From: Oscillospiraceae bacterium
Lineage (GTDB): Bacteria > Bacillota > Clostridia > Oscillospirales > Ruminococcaceae
NCBI GenBank assembly: GCA_024404815.1
Contig: JAKSPL010000016.1
Span: 1-47,575, forward strand
Direction: 5' to 3'
DNA: 47,575 bases
Under the pieces are notes generated by a model that searched no databases, was not told the origin of the DNA, and worked only from the letters and a program-made list of their open reading frames with translations. Made by a program: the position numbers and the translations under genes. Shown in pieces: positions 40,406 through 47,575 of this stretch (the first letter of the stretch is position 1; every line of letters begins with the position of its first letter).

Positions 40406-41017
40406 TCAGACTGCCATAGCGCGTGCAAGTTTGGAGAGCGGCTGCGGGATCAGTCCGAACGTGTCAGCCATGACCGCACAGAACGCATGGAAAGCCGCTT
40501 CGTCACCCGATTTGAATTCCAGCTCGATCTCTTCAAATGCCTGTGAACGGTTTTCGCGGCGGAAAAAGCCTTTGTCCATTGCGAGTTCCGCGACGGTTTC
40601 ACCTGCATCGGAGGGAATGCTGAGTGTCCATGCGCTGCGGTGGAAGTCTGTTTCGCAGAGCAGGAGGATCATATCCTCGTTGAGCGCAGCCTCGCAGAGC
40701 GCGGCAGGCGCGCCGGCATCGGGCAGTTTGTGCAGTCCGTCGATGAGGTTGTCCGCTTCGGCTTCGTACTCCTCGCGGAGTGCTTTTGCGCCGATTTTCT
40801 CCTTGGTGATCTTCATACAGGCGACACCGTGATCGTTTTCTTTGCGAAAGCGGAGTGTGCCGCCGAGCCGCTGAAAGAGGTGCGACTGGGTGTCGTAGTA
40901 GCGGCCGAGCATATCAAATTCTGTGCGGTTCTGTACGATTTCGGCAATCAGAGGATGTGAGCCGACAGTCTGAAAAGTACAGTCCTGCGGCAGCATCCAT
41001 TTGTATTCGAGTTCCAT
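40406..41017 (-). CDS. CYTH-domain protein (triphosphate tunnel enzyme family)
   Basis: 203 residues. The N-terminal E-x-E-x-K signature (MELEYKWML) and the alternating charged strands (LGGTLRFRKENDHGVACMKI, FEEIELEFKSGDEAAF) are those of CYTH proteins, which bind triphosphate in a beta barrel. Members include inorganic triphosphatases, thiamine triphosphatases and class IV adenylate cyclases; the substrate cannot be told. AAAAGGAGCAGGAAC precedes the ATG at 41017. It has its own promoter. Confidence 0.9.
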   Translation of the reverse strand: MELEYKWMLPQDCTFQTVGSHPLIAEIVQNRTEFDMLGRYYDTQSHLFQRLGGTLRFRKENDHGVACMKITKEKIGAKALREEYEAEADNLIDGLHKLPDAGAPAALCEAALNEDMILLLCETDFHRSAWTLSIPSDAGETVAELAMDKGFFRRENRSQAFEEIELEFKSGDEAAFHAFCAVMADTFGLIPQPLSKLARAMAV

Positions 41018-41052
41018 GTTCCTGCTCCTTTTGATTGTGATTTCCGTAAAAT

Positions 41053-41081
41053 ATTGTAGCACAACTGTGATGATTTGTCAA
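41053..41081 (-). promoter_or_regulatory. Promoter of the CYTH gene
   Basis: Minus strand TTGACA, 17 bases, TACAAT, about 35 bases before the start. Confidence 0.85.
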
Positions 41082-41106
41082 ACGATAGAGGTATCTCCGA
41101 TGGAAT

Positions 41107-41371
41107 TGAAATGGGGACTCCGTCCCCAAGCCCCTGCCAAAGGGATACTATCCCTTTGGAATCCCATTATGGTGGGGTGAACACGCGAAGCGCAATAAAA
41201 GTTTCGGTCAAGCCTTTTCAAAGGCTTGCGGAGTCCAGAGGTGGAACCTCTGGTCGCTGTCCGCAGACAGCGAAACACTCCCTCCTTCTAAAACGCAGGA
41301 AAGGGTGAATTTGATTGCTCCGCAATCAAAGAGGGGAAACCCCTCGTTGGGGTTTCCCCTGAGAACTGAAC
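41107..41371 (+). repeat. Hairpin-rich dispersed intergenic repeat, copy 3 (longest)
   Basis: About 265 bases of linked palindromes: GGGGACTCCGTCCCC, CCAAAGGGATA-CTATCCCTTTGG, the run CGCGAAGCGC, AAAGTTTCGGTCAAGCCTTT then TCAAAGGCTTGCGG, CCAGAGGT-GGA-ACCTCTGG (41235-41253), CGCTGTCCGCAGACAGCG (41255-41272), GATTGCTCCGCAATC, and AGGGGAAACCCC/GGGGTTTCCCCT. No coding frame; it fills the gap between the CYTH gene and the serpin operon. Confidence 0.8.
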
Positions 41372-41409
41372 GGCACGATTGCTTTTGGGGGTACTGTCTC
41401 GAAAAAAAG

Positions 41410-41437
41410 AGCGGACACAGTCGTTCCTGTGTCCGCT
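41410..41437 (-). terminator. Terminator of the serpin operon
   Basis: 11-bp stem AGCGGACACAG/CTGTGTCCGCT, 6-base loop, long T run on the minus strand. Confidence 0.9.
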
Positions 41438-41446
41438 TTTTGTATC

Positions 41447-42982
41447 TTACATCTGAGGATTTTCGCAGCCGTTCATATCGGTGACCATACCGATAAAGAC
41501 GGGCAGATCGGTGTCCATGTCGAGGATCATGTATACAAACGGTCTGTCAAGATAGATGTCCTTGTTGACCTCGGGCATTGCTGCGCCTGCTTGCATTTCT
41601 ACGATCGTAGCCGCCGCTGCGCGTGTGCCTTTCGGTGTGACGTCGATATGTGTTTTTTGCAGGACTTTTCCAATGAAGAAATCTCCCGCCTGTGCGCCGT
41701 CGTACATATTGCCAAATTCCGCATGATATCCGTCGAACGCCTTCTCCATGCCCATTTCCTTGAGCGCATCGTTCATGGTGTAGCTGTAATCATAGGTGAA
41801 TTCGGGGATAGAGTAGGAAATATGCCAGGTGTACGGGACACGTTCTGCCGTACCGCTCGCCAGCATTTTGTGGAACGATTCCGCTTCCAGTCCTGCGACA
41901 TAGTCGTAAATATCCACACCCTCATTCGGGAGCATTGCCACAAATGCATATTTATCATTCTGGTAGCTCTTCACAAAGCCCATTGCATTTTCATCTTCCA
42001 GATAGTAGACGGAGCTGCCATACATCATCTGGACTTCGGTTTTGCTTCCGTCGTATGCGGTAAAGTCCTTCTCACCGATCGAATCTGCATTAAACGGGGC
42101 GAACCAGTCCGATTCAAATGCCAGCGTGTTGACCAGATACATGGATGTACTAAGTGAGGGCGGCTGTTCCAGAATTTTTGGGATCATTCCCTTGGTGTGT
42201 TCCTTGACATAGTCGTTGATCTCATCCTTGACGGATTCATCAAACGGGGAAGCGTATGCGCCTGCGTCATAGAATGTGGCATTCTTCTGAAGGAAATCCA
42301 TGCTGGGCAGAGGCATCGTACCGTCATCGCGGAACCAGATGGCATTTGCAAGGGAAAGTTCGTCGGATTTTGCGACGTCTTTTTTCTGTGTATAGAGATA
42401 GCGGTTCAGGTCGTCGATCGACAAGCCGCCGAGTGCCTGTTCCATGCCTGCAAGGGTTTCGTCGGACGCGCCGTTTGCGGTCATACCGAGTGCCATGACT
42501 GCGGAGAGGGGAGAAACGAGAATGTTTTTCTGCTTTTCTTTCGAGCCGTCGTTGCCCTTTGCCGCCTGTTGCAGCAGGTCGAGACTGAACTTGGTCTGTG
42601 CGATCTCAAAGGCTTCGTCTGCGTTTTTGGAATTTGCGAGATCGGCAGCAATCCCTGCCATCAGATCGCGGGAACCTGACTTGACGGGTGCCGTTTCGAG
42701 CTTTGCAATGATGCGGAGGATTTTCGTGACATCCGCAGAGGTGAATTTTCCGTCCTCGTTGAGGTCTGCGTTGGCAAGTCCCTGTTTTGTGACGGAAACA
42801 GTCGTGTCCTCTGCGGTATAGCGTGCGAGCATGATAACATCTGAAATGTCCACGGCATTATCCACATTGACATCGCCCATGCGCGTGGGTGACAGGGCAT
42901 CGTCAGCGGAAACGGTCGGCATCGCCGCGGAGAATACGGTCGCGCAGGCAAGCATACCTGCAAGTAATCGCTTCACGTTCAT
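41447..42982 (-). CDS. Secreted dockerin-serpin 1 (protease inhibitor, P1 Gly)
   Basis: 511 residues. A signal peptide (about 1-26) is followed by an N-terminal dockerin (about 33-98; loops GDVNVDNAVDISDV and ADLNEDGKFTSADV) and a serpin domain (about 120-505). Serpin hallmarks include a shutter-region equivalent and the C-terminal YLDRPFVYMILDMDTDLPVF. The reactive-centre hinge is PKGTRAAAATIVEMQAGAAM; counting from P15 Gly puts P1 at Gly with Ala around it, which suggests elastase- or subtilisin-type targets. Serpins trap serine or cysteine proteases by irreversible cleavage. The dockerin ties it to the cellulosome. AAAAGGAG precedes the ATG. Last gene of a three-gene operon, 17 bases after the middle one. 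Confidence 0.93.
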   Translation of the reverse strand: MNVKRLLAGMLACATVFSAAMPTVSADDALSPTRMGDVNVDNAVDISDVIMLARYTAEDTTVSVTKQGLANADLNEDGKFTSADVTKILRIIAKLETAPVKSGSRDLMAGIAADLANSKNADEAFEIAQTKFSLDLLQQAAKGNDGSKEKQKNILVSPLSAVMALGMTANGASDETLAGMEQALGGLSIDDLNRYLYTQKKDVAKSDELSLANAIWFRDDGTMPLPSMDFLQKNATFYDAGAYASPFDESVKDEINDYVKEHTKGMIPKILEQPPSLSTSMYLVNTLAFESDWFAPFNADSIGEKDFTAYDGSKTEVQMMYGSSVYYLEDENAMGFVKSYQNDKYAFVAMLPNEGVDIYDYVAGLEAESFHKMLASGTAERVPYTWHISYSIPEFTYDYSYTMNDALKEMGMEKAFDGYHAEFGNMYDGAQAGDFFIGKVLQKTHIDVTPKGTRAAAATIVEMQAGAAMPEVNKDIYLDRPFVYMILDMDTDLPVFIGMVTDMNGCENPQM

Positions 42983-42999
42983 GATTCAAACTCCTTTTC

Positions 43000-44529
43000 T
43001 CATTCCGAGCATCCGTCAAGATTGGTGACCATACCGATAAAGACGGGCACTGCGGTATTGGCGTCCATGATCATATAGACAAACGGACGGTCGAGATAGA
43101 CGTACTTATCAACGGTTTTTTCGGGAGAAACACAGGAACTATCCTCCATGATAACGATGGTGGCTGCCGCCGCTTTTGTGCCCGCTTCGCTGACCTCGAT
43201 GTGTGTTTTCTGGATGACATTAGCGATGTGGACGCCATCGCGGAGTGCGTGTTCAAACATATTGGAGAAATCTGCGGTTTGGTCATCGAATGCGGTTTCC
43301 ATGCCCATTGCTTTCAGCGAGTCTGCCATGGAACAGCCGTAGTCCAGCTTGAATTTCGGGATCATCGTGTGCAGTATCCAGTTTTCGGGGATGGATTCGG
43401 TCATGCCCTTTTTGAGCATCGCGCTGAATCCTTCTGCATCGAGTCCGTTGACATAGTCATAGATATCGACACCCTCGTTCGGGAGCAATGCGGCAAAGCA
43501 GTAGTCGCCTCCCTCGTACCACTTGACGAAGCCTGTTGCATTTTCGTCCTCTAAGTAGTGGTATACTTCGGAGCTGTACATCGCGTTGATGCTGTTTTCC
43601 GTGCCGTCGTATGCGGTAAAGACCTCGTCAGGTATGACCTGATATTTCTCATACGGCGTACCCCATTGACCATCGAAGGTCAGCGCGTTGACAAGATACA
43701 TACGGTCGTATTCGCTGATTTCATCAAGAATCTTGGAAATCCTGCCTGCGGTATTCTCATTGACAAAGCCGTTGACATCATCGAGTGTGGTTTCGTCAAA
43801 CGGAGCGGCAAACAGCCCAGCATCGTAGCAATCTGCGTTGCAGGTCAGGAAGCTTTCCAGCGGAAGCTCGCGTGTGCCGTCATCGCGGAACCAGATAGCG
43901 TTTGCAAGCTTGATGTTGTCGCCTGCATTCAGAATATTGCGCTGGGTGTAGAGGTAGCGGTTGAGTGTGTCAATGGGAAGTCCGCCGAGTGCGTCTTCCA
44001 TGCCTGTGAGGGTATCGCCCTTTGCGCCGTTTGCGGTCATGCCAAGCGCAAAGACAGCGGAAAGCGGCGACAGCAGGGGATTTGTTTCCTTTTCATTCTC
44101 TTTGACCATGTTCTGTTTCAGCAGATTCAGCGAGAATTTGGTCTGTGCGAGCGTGTAAGCATCGTCAGCATCCAGTCCCTCGAAGTTTGCGGAAGCGGTG
44201 ATGCCCTCCATGAGGTCTTTCGAACGGTTTCTGTACGGTTCGTCAAGCATTGCGATCTTGCGGATGATTTTTGTGACATCCTCTGCGGTATATTTTCCGT
44301 CGGCATTGAGGTCGGCGTTTGCGAGTCCCTGTTTTGTGACGGTGATTTTCGTGTCCTCTGCGGTGTAGCGGGACAGCAGAATGACATCGCTGATGTCTAC
44401 CGTTTCATCCGTGTTGACATCGCCCATGAGCGTTGGCGCAAGCGAATTATCAGCGGAAACGGTCGGCATCACAGAGCCGAATACGGCTGCGCAGGCAAGT
44501 ACGCCTGCAAGGATTCGTTTCGTTTTCAT
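43000..44529 (-). CDS. Secreted dockerin-serpin 2 (P1 Ser)
   Basis: 509 residues with the same plan: signal peptide, dockerin (GDVNTDETVDISDV, ADLNADGKYTAEDV), serpin domain (YLDRPFVYMIMDANTAVPVF at the end). The hinge is EAGTKAAAATIVIMEDSSCV; the predicted P1-P1' bond is Ser-Ser. The body is closest to serpin 3, and long stretches are nearly identical at the DNA level (for example around 44060-44130 and 45620-45690), while the loops differ. AAGGAGGATGCACC precedes the ATG. Confidence 0.93.
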   Translation of the reverse strand: MKTKRILAGVLACAAVFGSVMPTVSADNSLAPTLMGDVNTDETVDISDVILLSRYTAEDTKITVTKQGLANADLNADGKYTAEDVTKIIRKIAMLDEPYRNRSKDLMEGITASANFEGLDADDAYTLAQTKFSLNLLKQNMVKENEKETNPLLSPLSAVFALGMTANGAKGDTLTGMEDALGGLPIDTLNRYLYTQRNILNAGDNIKLANAIWFRDDGTRELPLESFLTCNADCYDAGLFAAPFDETTLDDVNGFVNENTAGRISKILDEISEYDRMYLVNALTFDGQWGTPYEKYQVIPDEVFTAYDGTENSINAMYSSEVYHYLEDENATGFVKWYEGGDYCFAALLPNEGVDIYDYVNGLDAEGFSAMLKKGMTESIPENWILHTMIPKFKLDYGCSMADSLKAMGMETAFDDQTADFSNMFEHALRDGVHIANVIQKTHIEVSEAGTKAAAATIVIMEDSSCVSPEKTVDKYVYLDRPFVYMIMDANTAVPVFIGMVTNLDGCSE

Positions 44530-44547
44530 GGTGCATCCTCCTTTTTC

Positions 44548-46068
44548 TTACTCTGTTTGTTCACCCAGATCGGTGAGCATACCGATAAAGACGGGTGTTG
44601 CGGTCTCGTTGTCGAGAATCATATAGACAAACGGGCGGTCGAGATAGACATACTTTTCTACGGGGTTGGGGGTGATGCAAGCGCGGCGTGTCATTGTGAC
44701 GACTGTTGCAGCGGCTGCTTTCGTGCCCTCTTCGCTGAGTTCGATATGTGTTTTCTGAATGACATCGCCGATGCAGAGATTGTCATAGTAAGAAAGTCCG
44801 TACATATTGGAGAAATCTGCTTCGTTCGGATCGAATGCCTTTTCCATGCCCATTGCTTTGAGCGAATCTTTCATGCTGCAGCCGTAATCCAGTTCGAACT
44901 TCGGGATTCTGGTGTACAGTGTCCAGTTCGACGGGATGTATTCGGTGATACCTTTTTTGAGCATCGCATTGAAGTCTTCGGCATTGAGTCCGTTGACATA
45001 GTCGTAAATATCGACACCTTTGTTCGGGAGAAGTGCTGCAAAGCTGTATCGTCCGCCTTTGTACGGCTTGATGAAGCCTGTTGCGTTTTCGTCTTCCAGA
45101 TATCTGGATTCTTTGCCTGTCAGGAACGAAGCGGTGCTCTTTTTGCCGTCGTAGGAAGTGAACGTATCTTCGTTGACATTGTATGGCAAGTATTCTTCTG
45201 TCCATTCACCGTCGAATGTCAGCGCGTTGACAAGAAACATACAGTCGTCCTCGGTGATCTCGTTGAGGATCTTGGGGATTCTGCCTGCGGTATTTTCGTT
45301 CACATAGTTGTTGACATCCGTGAGTGTGGACTCATCAAACGGCGCGGCGTAGAGTCCTGCGTTGTAGTAATCCGCGTTCTTTGTCAGGAAGCTTTCCAGC
45401 GGCAGTTCGCTTTGACCGTCATCGCGGAACCAGATGCCGTTTGCGAGCTTGATGGTATTGCCATCTTCGACTTTTTTGCGCTGGGTGTAGAGATAACGAT
45501 TGAGCTTGTCGATGGGCAGTCCGCCGAGTGCGTCCTCCATGCCTGCGAGTGTATCGCCATTCGCACCGTTCGCGGTCATGCCGAGCGCATAGACAGCAGA
45601 AAGCGGCGACAGCAGGGGATTTGTTTCCTTTTCATTCTCTTTGACCATGTTCTGTTTCAGCAGATTCAGCGAGAACTTGGTTTGTGCGAGCGTGAAATCG
45701 TCGTCTGCTTCCAGTCCCTCGATGTTCAAGGTGGCGTGAATGTTTTTCATCAGATTTGTGGAGCCGCTTCTGGAAGGGCTTTCGAGTTTTGCAATCGTGC
45801 GGAGAATCTTCGTAACGTCCTCAGCGGTGTATTTCCCGTCGCCGTTGAGGTCGGCATTTGCGAGTCCCTGCTTTGTGATAGAAATCTGGGTGTCCTCTGC
45901 GGTGTAGCGTGCCAGCAGAATGACATCGCTGATGTCTACGGTTTCATCCTCGTTGACATCGCCCATGATGGTCGGCACGATGGGTTCGTCGGCTGAAACG
46001 GTCGGCAGTGCTGAGCCAAATACCGTCATGCAGGCGAGGAATCCTGCCAAAAGTTTTGATGTTTTCAT
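44548..46068 (-). CDS. Secreted dockerin-serpin 3 (P1 Arg)
   Basis: 506 residues, first gene of the operon. It has a signal peptide (MKTSKLLAGFLACMTVFGSA), dockerin (GDVNEDETVDISDV, ADLNGDGKYTAEDV) and serpin domain. The hinge is EEGTKAAAATVVTMTRRACI, which puts Arg at P1 (and P2), so a trypsin-like target is likely. GGAGGGATTACT precedes the ATG at 46068; the frame extends to 46095 without a better start. It is followed by serpin 2 after 18 bases. Confidence 0.93.
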   Translation of the reverse strand: MKTSKLLAGFLACMTVFGSALPTVSADEPIVPTIMGDVNEDETVDISDVILLARYTAEDTQISITKQGLANADLNGDGKYTAEDVTKILRTIAKLESPSRSGSTNLMKNIHATLNIEGLEADDDFTLAQTKFSLNLLKQNMVKENEKETNPLLSPLSAVYALGMTANGANGDTLAGMEDALGGLPIDKLNRYLYTQRKKVEDGNTIKLANGIWFRDDGQSELPLESFLTKNADYYNAGLYAAPFDESTLTDVNNYVNENTAGRIPKILNEITEDDCMFLVNALTFDGEWTEEYLPYNVNEDTFTSYDGKKSTASFLTGKESRYLEDENATGFIKPYKGGRYSFAALLPNKGVDIYDYVNGLNAEDFNAMLKKGITEYIPSNWTLYTRIPKFELDYGCSMKDSLKAMGMEKAFDPNEADFSNMYGLSYYDNLCIGDVIQKTHIELSEEGTKAAAATVVTMTRRACITPNPVEKYVYLDRPFVYMILDNETATPVFIGMLTDLGEQTE

Positions 46069-46158
46069 AGTAATCCCTCCTGAATGTTTTGCCATTGTTT
46101 GTAATATTCACACAAAATATAACTTTCTGTAAACTTAAACACAACAATCTATATAAGT

Positions 46159-46187
46159 AGTATACCAGTTTTCGGTACAGCTGTCAA
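46159..46187 (-). promoter_or_regulatory. Promoter of the serpin operon
   Basis: Minus strand TTGACA, 17 bases, TATACT, about 85 bases before serpin 3. Confidence 0.85.
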
Positions 46188-46307
46188 GATTCTGTGCGGA
46201 TGTTTTATATATTTTGCGCTCATTTATCTATTCGGATAAATTTTTCCAATTCTCACAGCATTTCCATAATATTGTAGGAGTACACAATCTTCACACGGCT
46301 GTTTTGT

Positions 46308-46350
46308 GCATACTGCTGCTTTCTGACAGGAGAAACAAGCGGCAGTATAC
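46308..46350. repeat. Imperfect inverted repeat in the gap 46188-46429
   Basis: GCATACTGCTGCTT (46308-46321) faces AAGCGGCAGTATAC (46337-46350), 12 Watson-Crick pairs of 14 plus one G-T. Apart from a second small hairpin (ATTTATC/GATAAAT near 46221) this AT-rich gap shows nothing. Confidence 0.5.
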
Positions 46351-46429
46351 AGATGATTGGATAGAATGGACAGTAATTGACAAGAAATAAATTGCAAAGT
46401 GTGCAGACATCCAAAACTTTGAAATGCTA

Positions 46430-46458
46430 TTGACTTTTGGATAGAAATGCGGTATAAT
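46430..46458 (+). promoter_or_regulatory. Promoter of tRNA-Met and tRNA-Glu
   Basis: TTGACT, 17 bases, TATAAT, 52 bases before tRNA-Met. Confidence 0.85.
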
Positions 46459-46510
46459 GTTTAAGTCGCAAGTGATTCGGACGAAAACACAGAATTGCTT
46501 CACGATGCAT

Positions 46511-46587
46511 GGCTGCGTAGCTCAGCTGGCTAGAGCAATCGGTTCATACCCGATCGGTCACTGGTTCGAATCCTGTCGCAGCCACCA
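46511..46587 (+). tRNA. tRNA-Met (CAT)
   Basis: Acceptor GGCTGCG/CGCAGCC, anticodon CAT in GGTTCATACC, T-loop GGTTCGAATCC, encoded CCA (46585-46587). The paired first position of the acceptor suggests an elongator tRNA; a lysidine-modified Ile tRNA cannot be ruled out by eye. Confidence 0.92.
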
Positions 46588-46590
46588 TAT

Positions 46591-46667
46591 ATGGCCCGTT
46601 GGTCAAGAGGTTAAGACGACGCCCTTTCACGGCGTAATCATGGGTTCAATTCCCGTACGGGTCACCA
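46591..46667 (+). tRNA. tRNA-Glu (TTC)
   Basis: Acceptor GGCCCGT/ACGGGTC, anticodon TTC in CCTTTCACG, T-loop GGTTCAATTCC, encoded CCA (46665-46667). Confidence 0.93.
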
Positions 46668-46676
46668 TTTCAAACT

Positions 46677-46713
46677 CTCGGAAATGCCTAAATACAGGCG
46701 TTTCCGAGTTTTT
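46677..46713 (+). terminator. Terminator after tRNA-Glu
   Basis: 13-base arms (CTCGGAAATGCCT / AGGCGTTTCCGAG, one G-T pair), 6-base loop, five Ts. Confidence 0.9.
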
Positions 46714-46721
46714 CTTTTATA

Positions 46722-46975
46722 CTAAAAATAGAGTTTGTCCGTTATTGGGATTTTGCAGCGGATATTTTTGTATTCAGTTGTCGTATCTTCACAAGGCAGA
46801 AAACTGAATGCACCGTCCATCGCCTGAGCCACTCTCGCCTGTGCGGTCTGGAACAGATGAGCATAGACATTCAAAGCCGTTCCCGAATTACAATGTCCTA
46901 ATGCACCCGATACCGTCACCACATCAAGTCCCGATGAAATCAAACCGAGGCTGCGAAGTGTCTGAAACTGTGGAT
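46722..46975 (-). pseudogene. Tyrosine recombinase (integrase) C-terminal remnant, frameshifted
   Basis: The minus strand encodes IHSFRHFAAS (box II, H-x-x-R region) at 46975-46946. After a shift of frame near 46944 it continues LISSGLDVVTVSGALGHCNS, GTALNVYAHLFQTAQARVAQ and AMDGAF, which are the LGH motif and the catalytic Tyr region of phage-type integrases. The N-terminal two thirds are absent, and the readable frame ends at 46722. It is a dead remnant. Its place about 55 bases after tRNA-Glu is typical of an element that once integrated at a tRNA 3' end. Confidence 0.8.
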
Positions 46976-47106
46976 ACGGACGAACAGAGAGCGTGAGATA
47001 ATGCTTATATCATTAAAAGAGAGGGCAGAGAGAATTCTGTCATATGACGAATTCATTATATGTTTGCTGTAATTTTAACATCTGAAAGGGTCAATAAGGT
47101 GACAAA

Positions 47107-47575
47107 ATGAATATGTACGAAACAAATATGAATATGATAGAACGCAGGATCAATGCGGGACTTTCTATGCTGCGTCAGTATTACAGAGTGACCGAAATAG
47201 ATACTGGTGCGCTCGAGCATTTTGTGGTGGCGGGACGATTTCACGCCGTCAGGCAATACGAGATTGAAGGTGTCGGAAATCTGCTCGTTATGACCAATCC
47301 CCAAGAAGGCCTCATGCAGATGGACACCTTTACCATTACACCGTATTATAAAAATCTTCCGCTTTTCACTACGGACTATATGTATTTTGAAGACAAGCGG
47401 ATGTTCCTCAATGAGATCTACGATCTTGTCGAAGATAAGGACGGGCTTTATAGGGAGTATATCGGCAGATTCGCTGAAAACTGCGCATCGGTAGACGATC
47501 TCGCGAATATGCCGATGAAGAAGTGCTGGTACGACAGTATCCGTCCCGTAGTTGCCGCCAAGATCGCACCTCCGG
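47107..47575 (+). CDS. Protein of unknown function, 3' end outside window
   Basis: About 156 residues are visible: MNMYETNMNMIERRINAGLS, then QYEIEGVGNLLVMTNPQEGL, PYYKNLPLFTTDYMYFEDKR and ANMPMKKCWYDSIRP. Soluble, no signal peptide. The LPLFTTDYMYF stretch faintly recalls bilin-reductase-like proteins, but I cannot assign a family. AAGGTG lies about 7 bases before the ATG. It uses AGG and ATA codons that are rare in the neighbouring genes and follows an integrase remnant, so it may belong to acquired DNA. Confidence 0.65.
   Translation, partial: MNMYETNMNMIERRINAGLSMLRQYYRVTEIDTGALEHFVVAGRFHAVRQYEIEGVGNLLVMTNPQEGLMQMDTFTITPYYKNLPLFTTDYMYFEDKRMFLNEIYDLVEDKDGLYREYIGRFAENCASVDDLANMPMKKCWYDSIRPVVAAKIAPP

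Noticed and set aside
37967-40546. 859-codon plus-strand frame opposite proS
   Set aside because: Antisense to an essential, fully conserved gene and running through the intergenic repeat.
43558-45996. 812-codon frame opposite the serpins
   Set aside because: Antisense shadow across two serpin genes, repeating because the serpins are paralogues.

Overview
The window most likely comes from a cellulosome-producing Ruminococcus. The basis is secreted dockerin proteins (three dockerin-serpins, one dockerin protein with GH11-like domains), a small cohesin-dockerin adaptor, Gram-positive style gene control (TTGNNN-17-TATAAT promoters, GGAGG ribosome binding sites) and Firmicute housekeeping genes. 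The moderately high GC and the ScaC-like adaptor fit R. champanellensis or a relative best, but the species is inference. No CRISPR array, rRNA or intact insertion sequence was seen.

Layout. 1-6443: a cation/proton antiporter (cut by the window edge), glyA, a cohesin-dockerin adaptor, and pflB behind a ZTP-type (pfl motif) riboswitch with an overlapping terminator. 6609-6988: a Gly-Arg-His tRNA cluster. 7000-20789: housekeeping and regulation: a DegV protein, a membrane XRE regulator, a MOP-family flippase, an unknown gene with trpS, mazG-hup-rqcP, an ECF sigma/anti-sigma pair, GNAT-MATE, and a two-component system. 20848-27647: a large dockerin protein with two GH11-like domains that lack both catalytic glutamates, a MATE transporter, a surface-anchored protein and a membrane protein.

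28281-35935 is the most unusual part. It holds nine small double-glycine-leader peptides in a row (47, 43, 46, 44, 49, 49, 51, 55 and 59 residues), preceded by a GyrI-like protein and followed by a 46-residue membrane peptide without a leader. After a terminator comes a peptidase-C39 ABC transporter (with an odd repeat-rich C-terminal tail) and a long HlyD-family adaptor. Together these form a peptide maturation and export system, probably a multi-component bacteriocin or signalling-peptide locus. Most of the peptides are too short for ordinary ORF calling. Five copies of a two-part element (TGTAACAC, 14 bases, TGTATAAAC) sit upstream: four in a 700-base gene-free stretch before the peptide operon and one directly in front of the transporter. 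They look like a shared promoter or operator.

36011-41081: a second ABC exporter, a small lipoprotein, proS and a CYTH protein. 41410-46187: an operon of three secreted dockerin-serpins with different reactive-centre loops, probably guarding the cellulosome against different proteases. 46430-47575: tRNA-Met and tRNA-Glu, then a decayed tyrosine recombinase fragment and the start of an unknown gene, possibly the edge of an old integrated element. A modular hairpin-rich repeat occurs three times between genes (7000, 38392, 41107), and its stems show compensatory changes.
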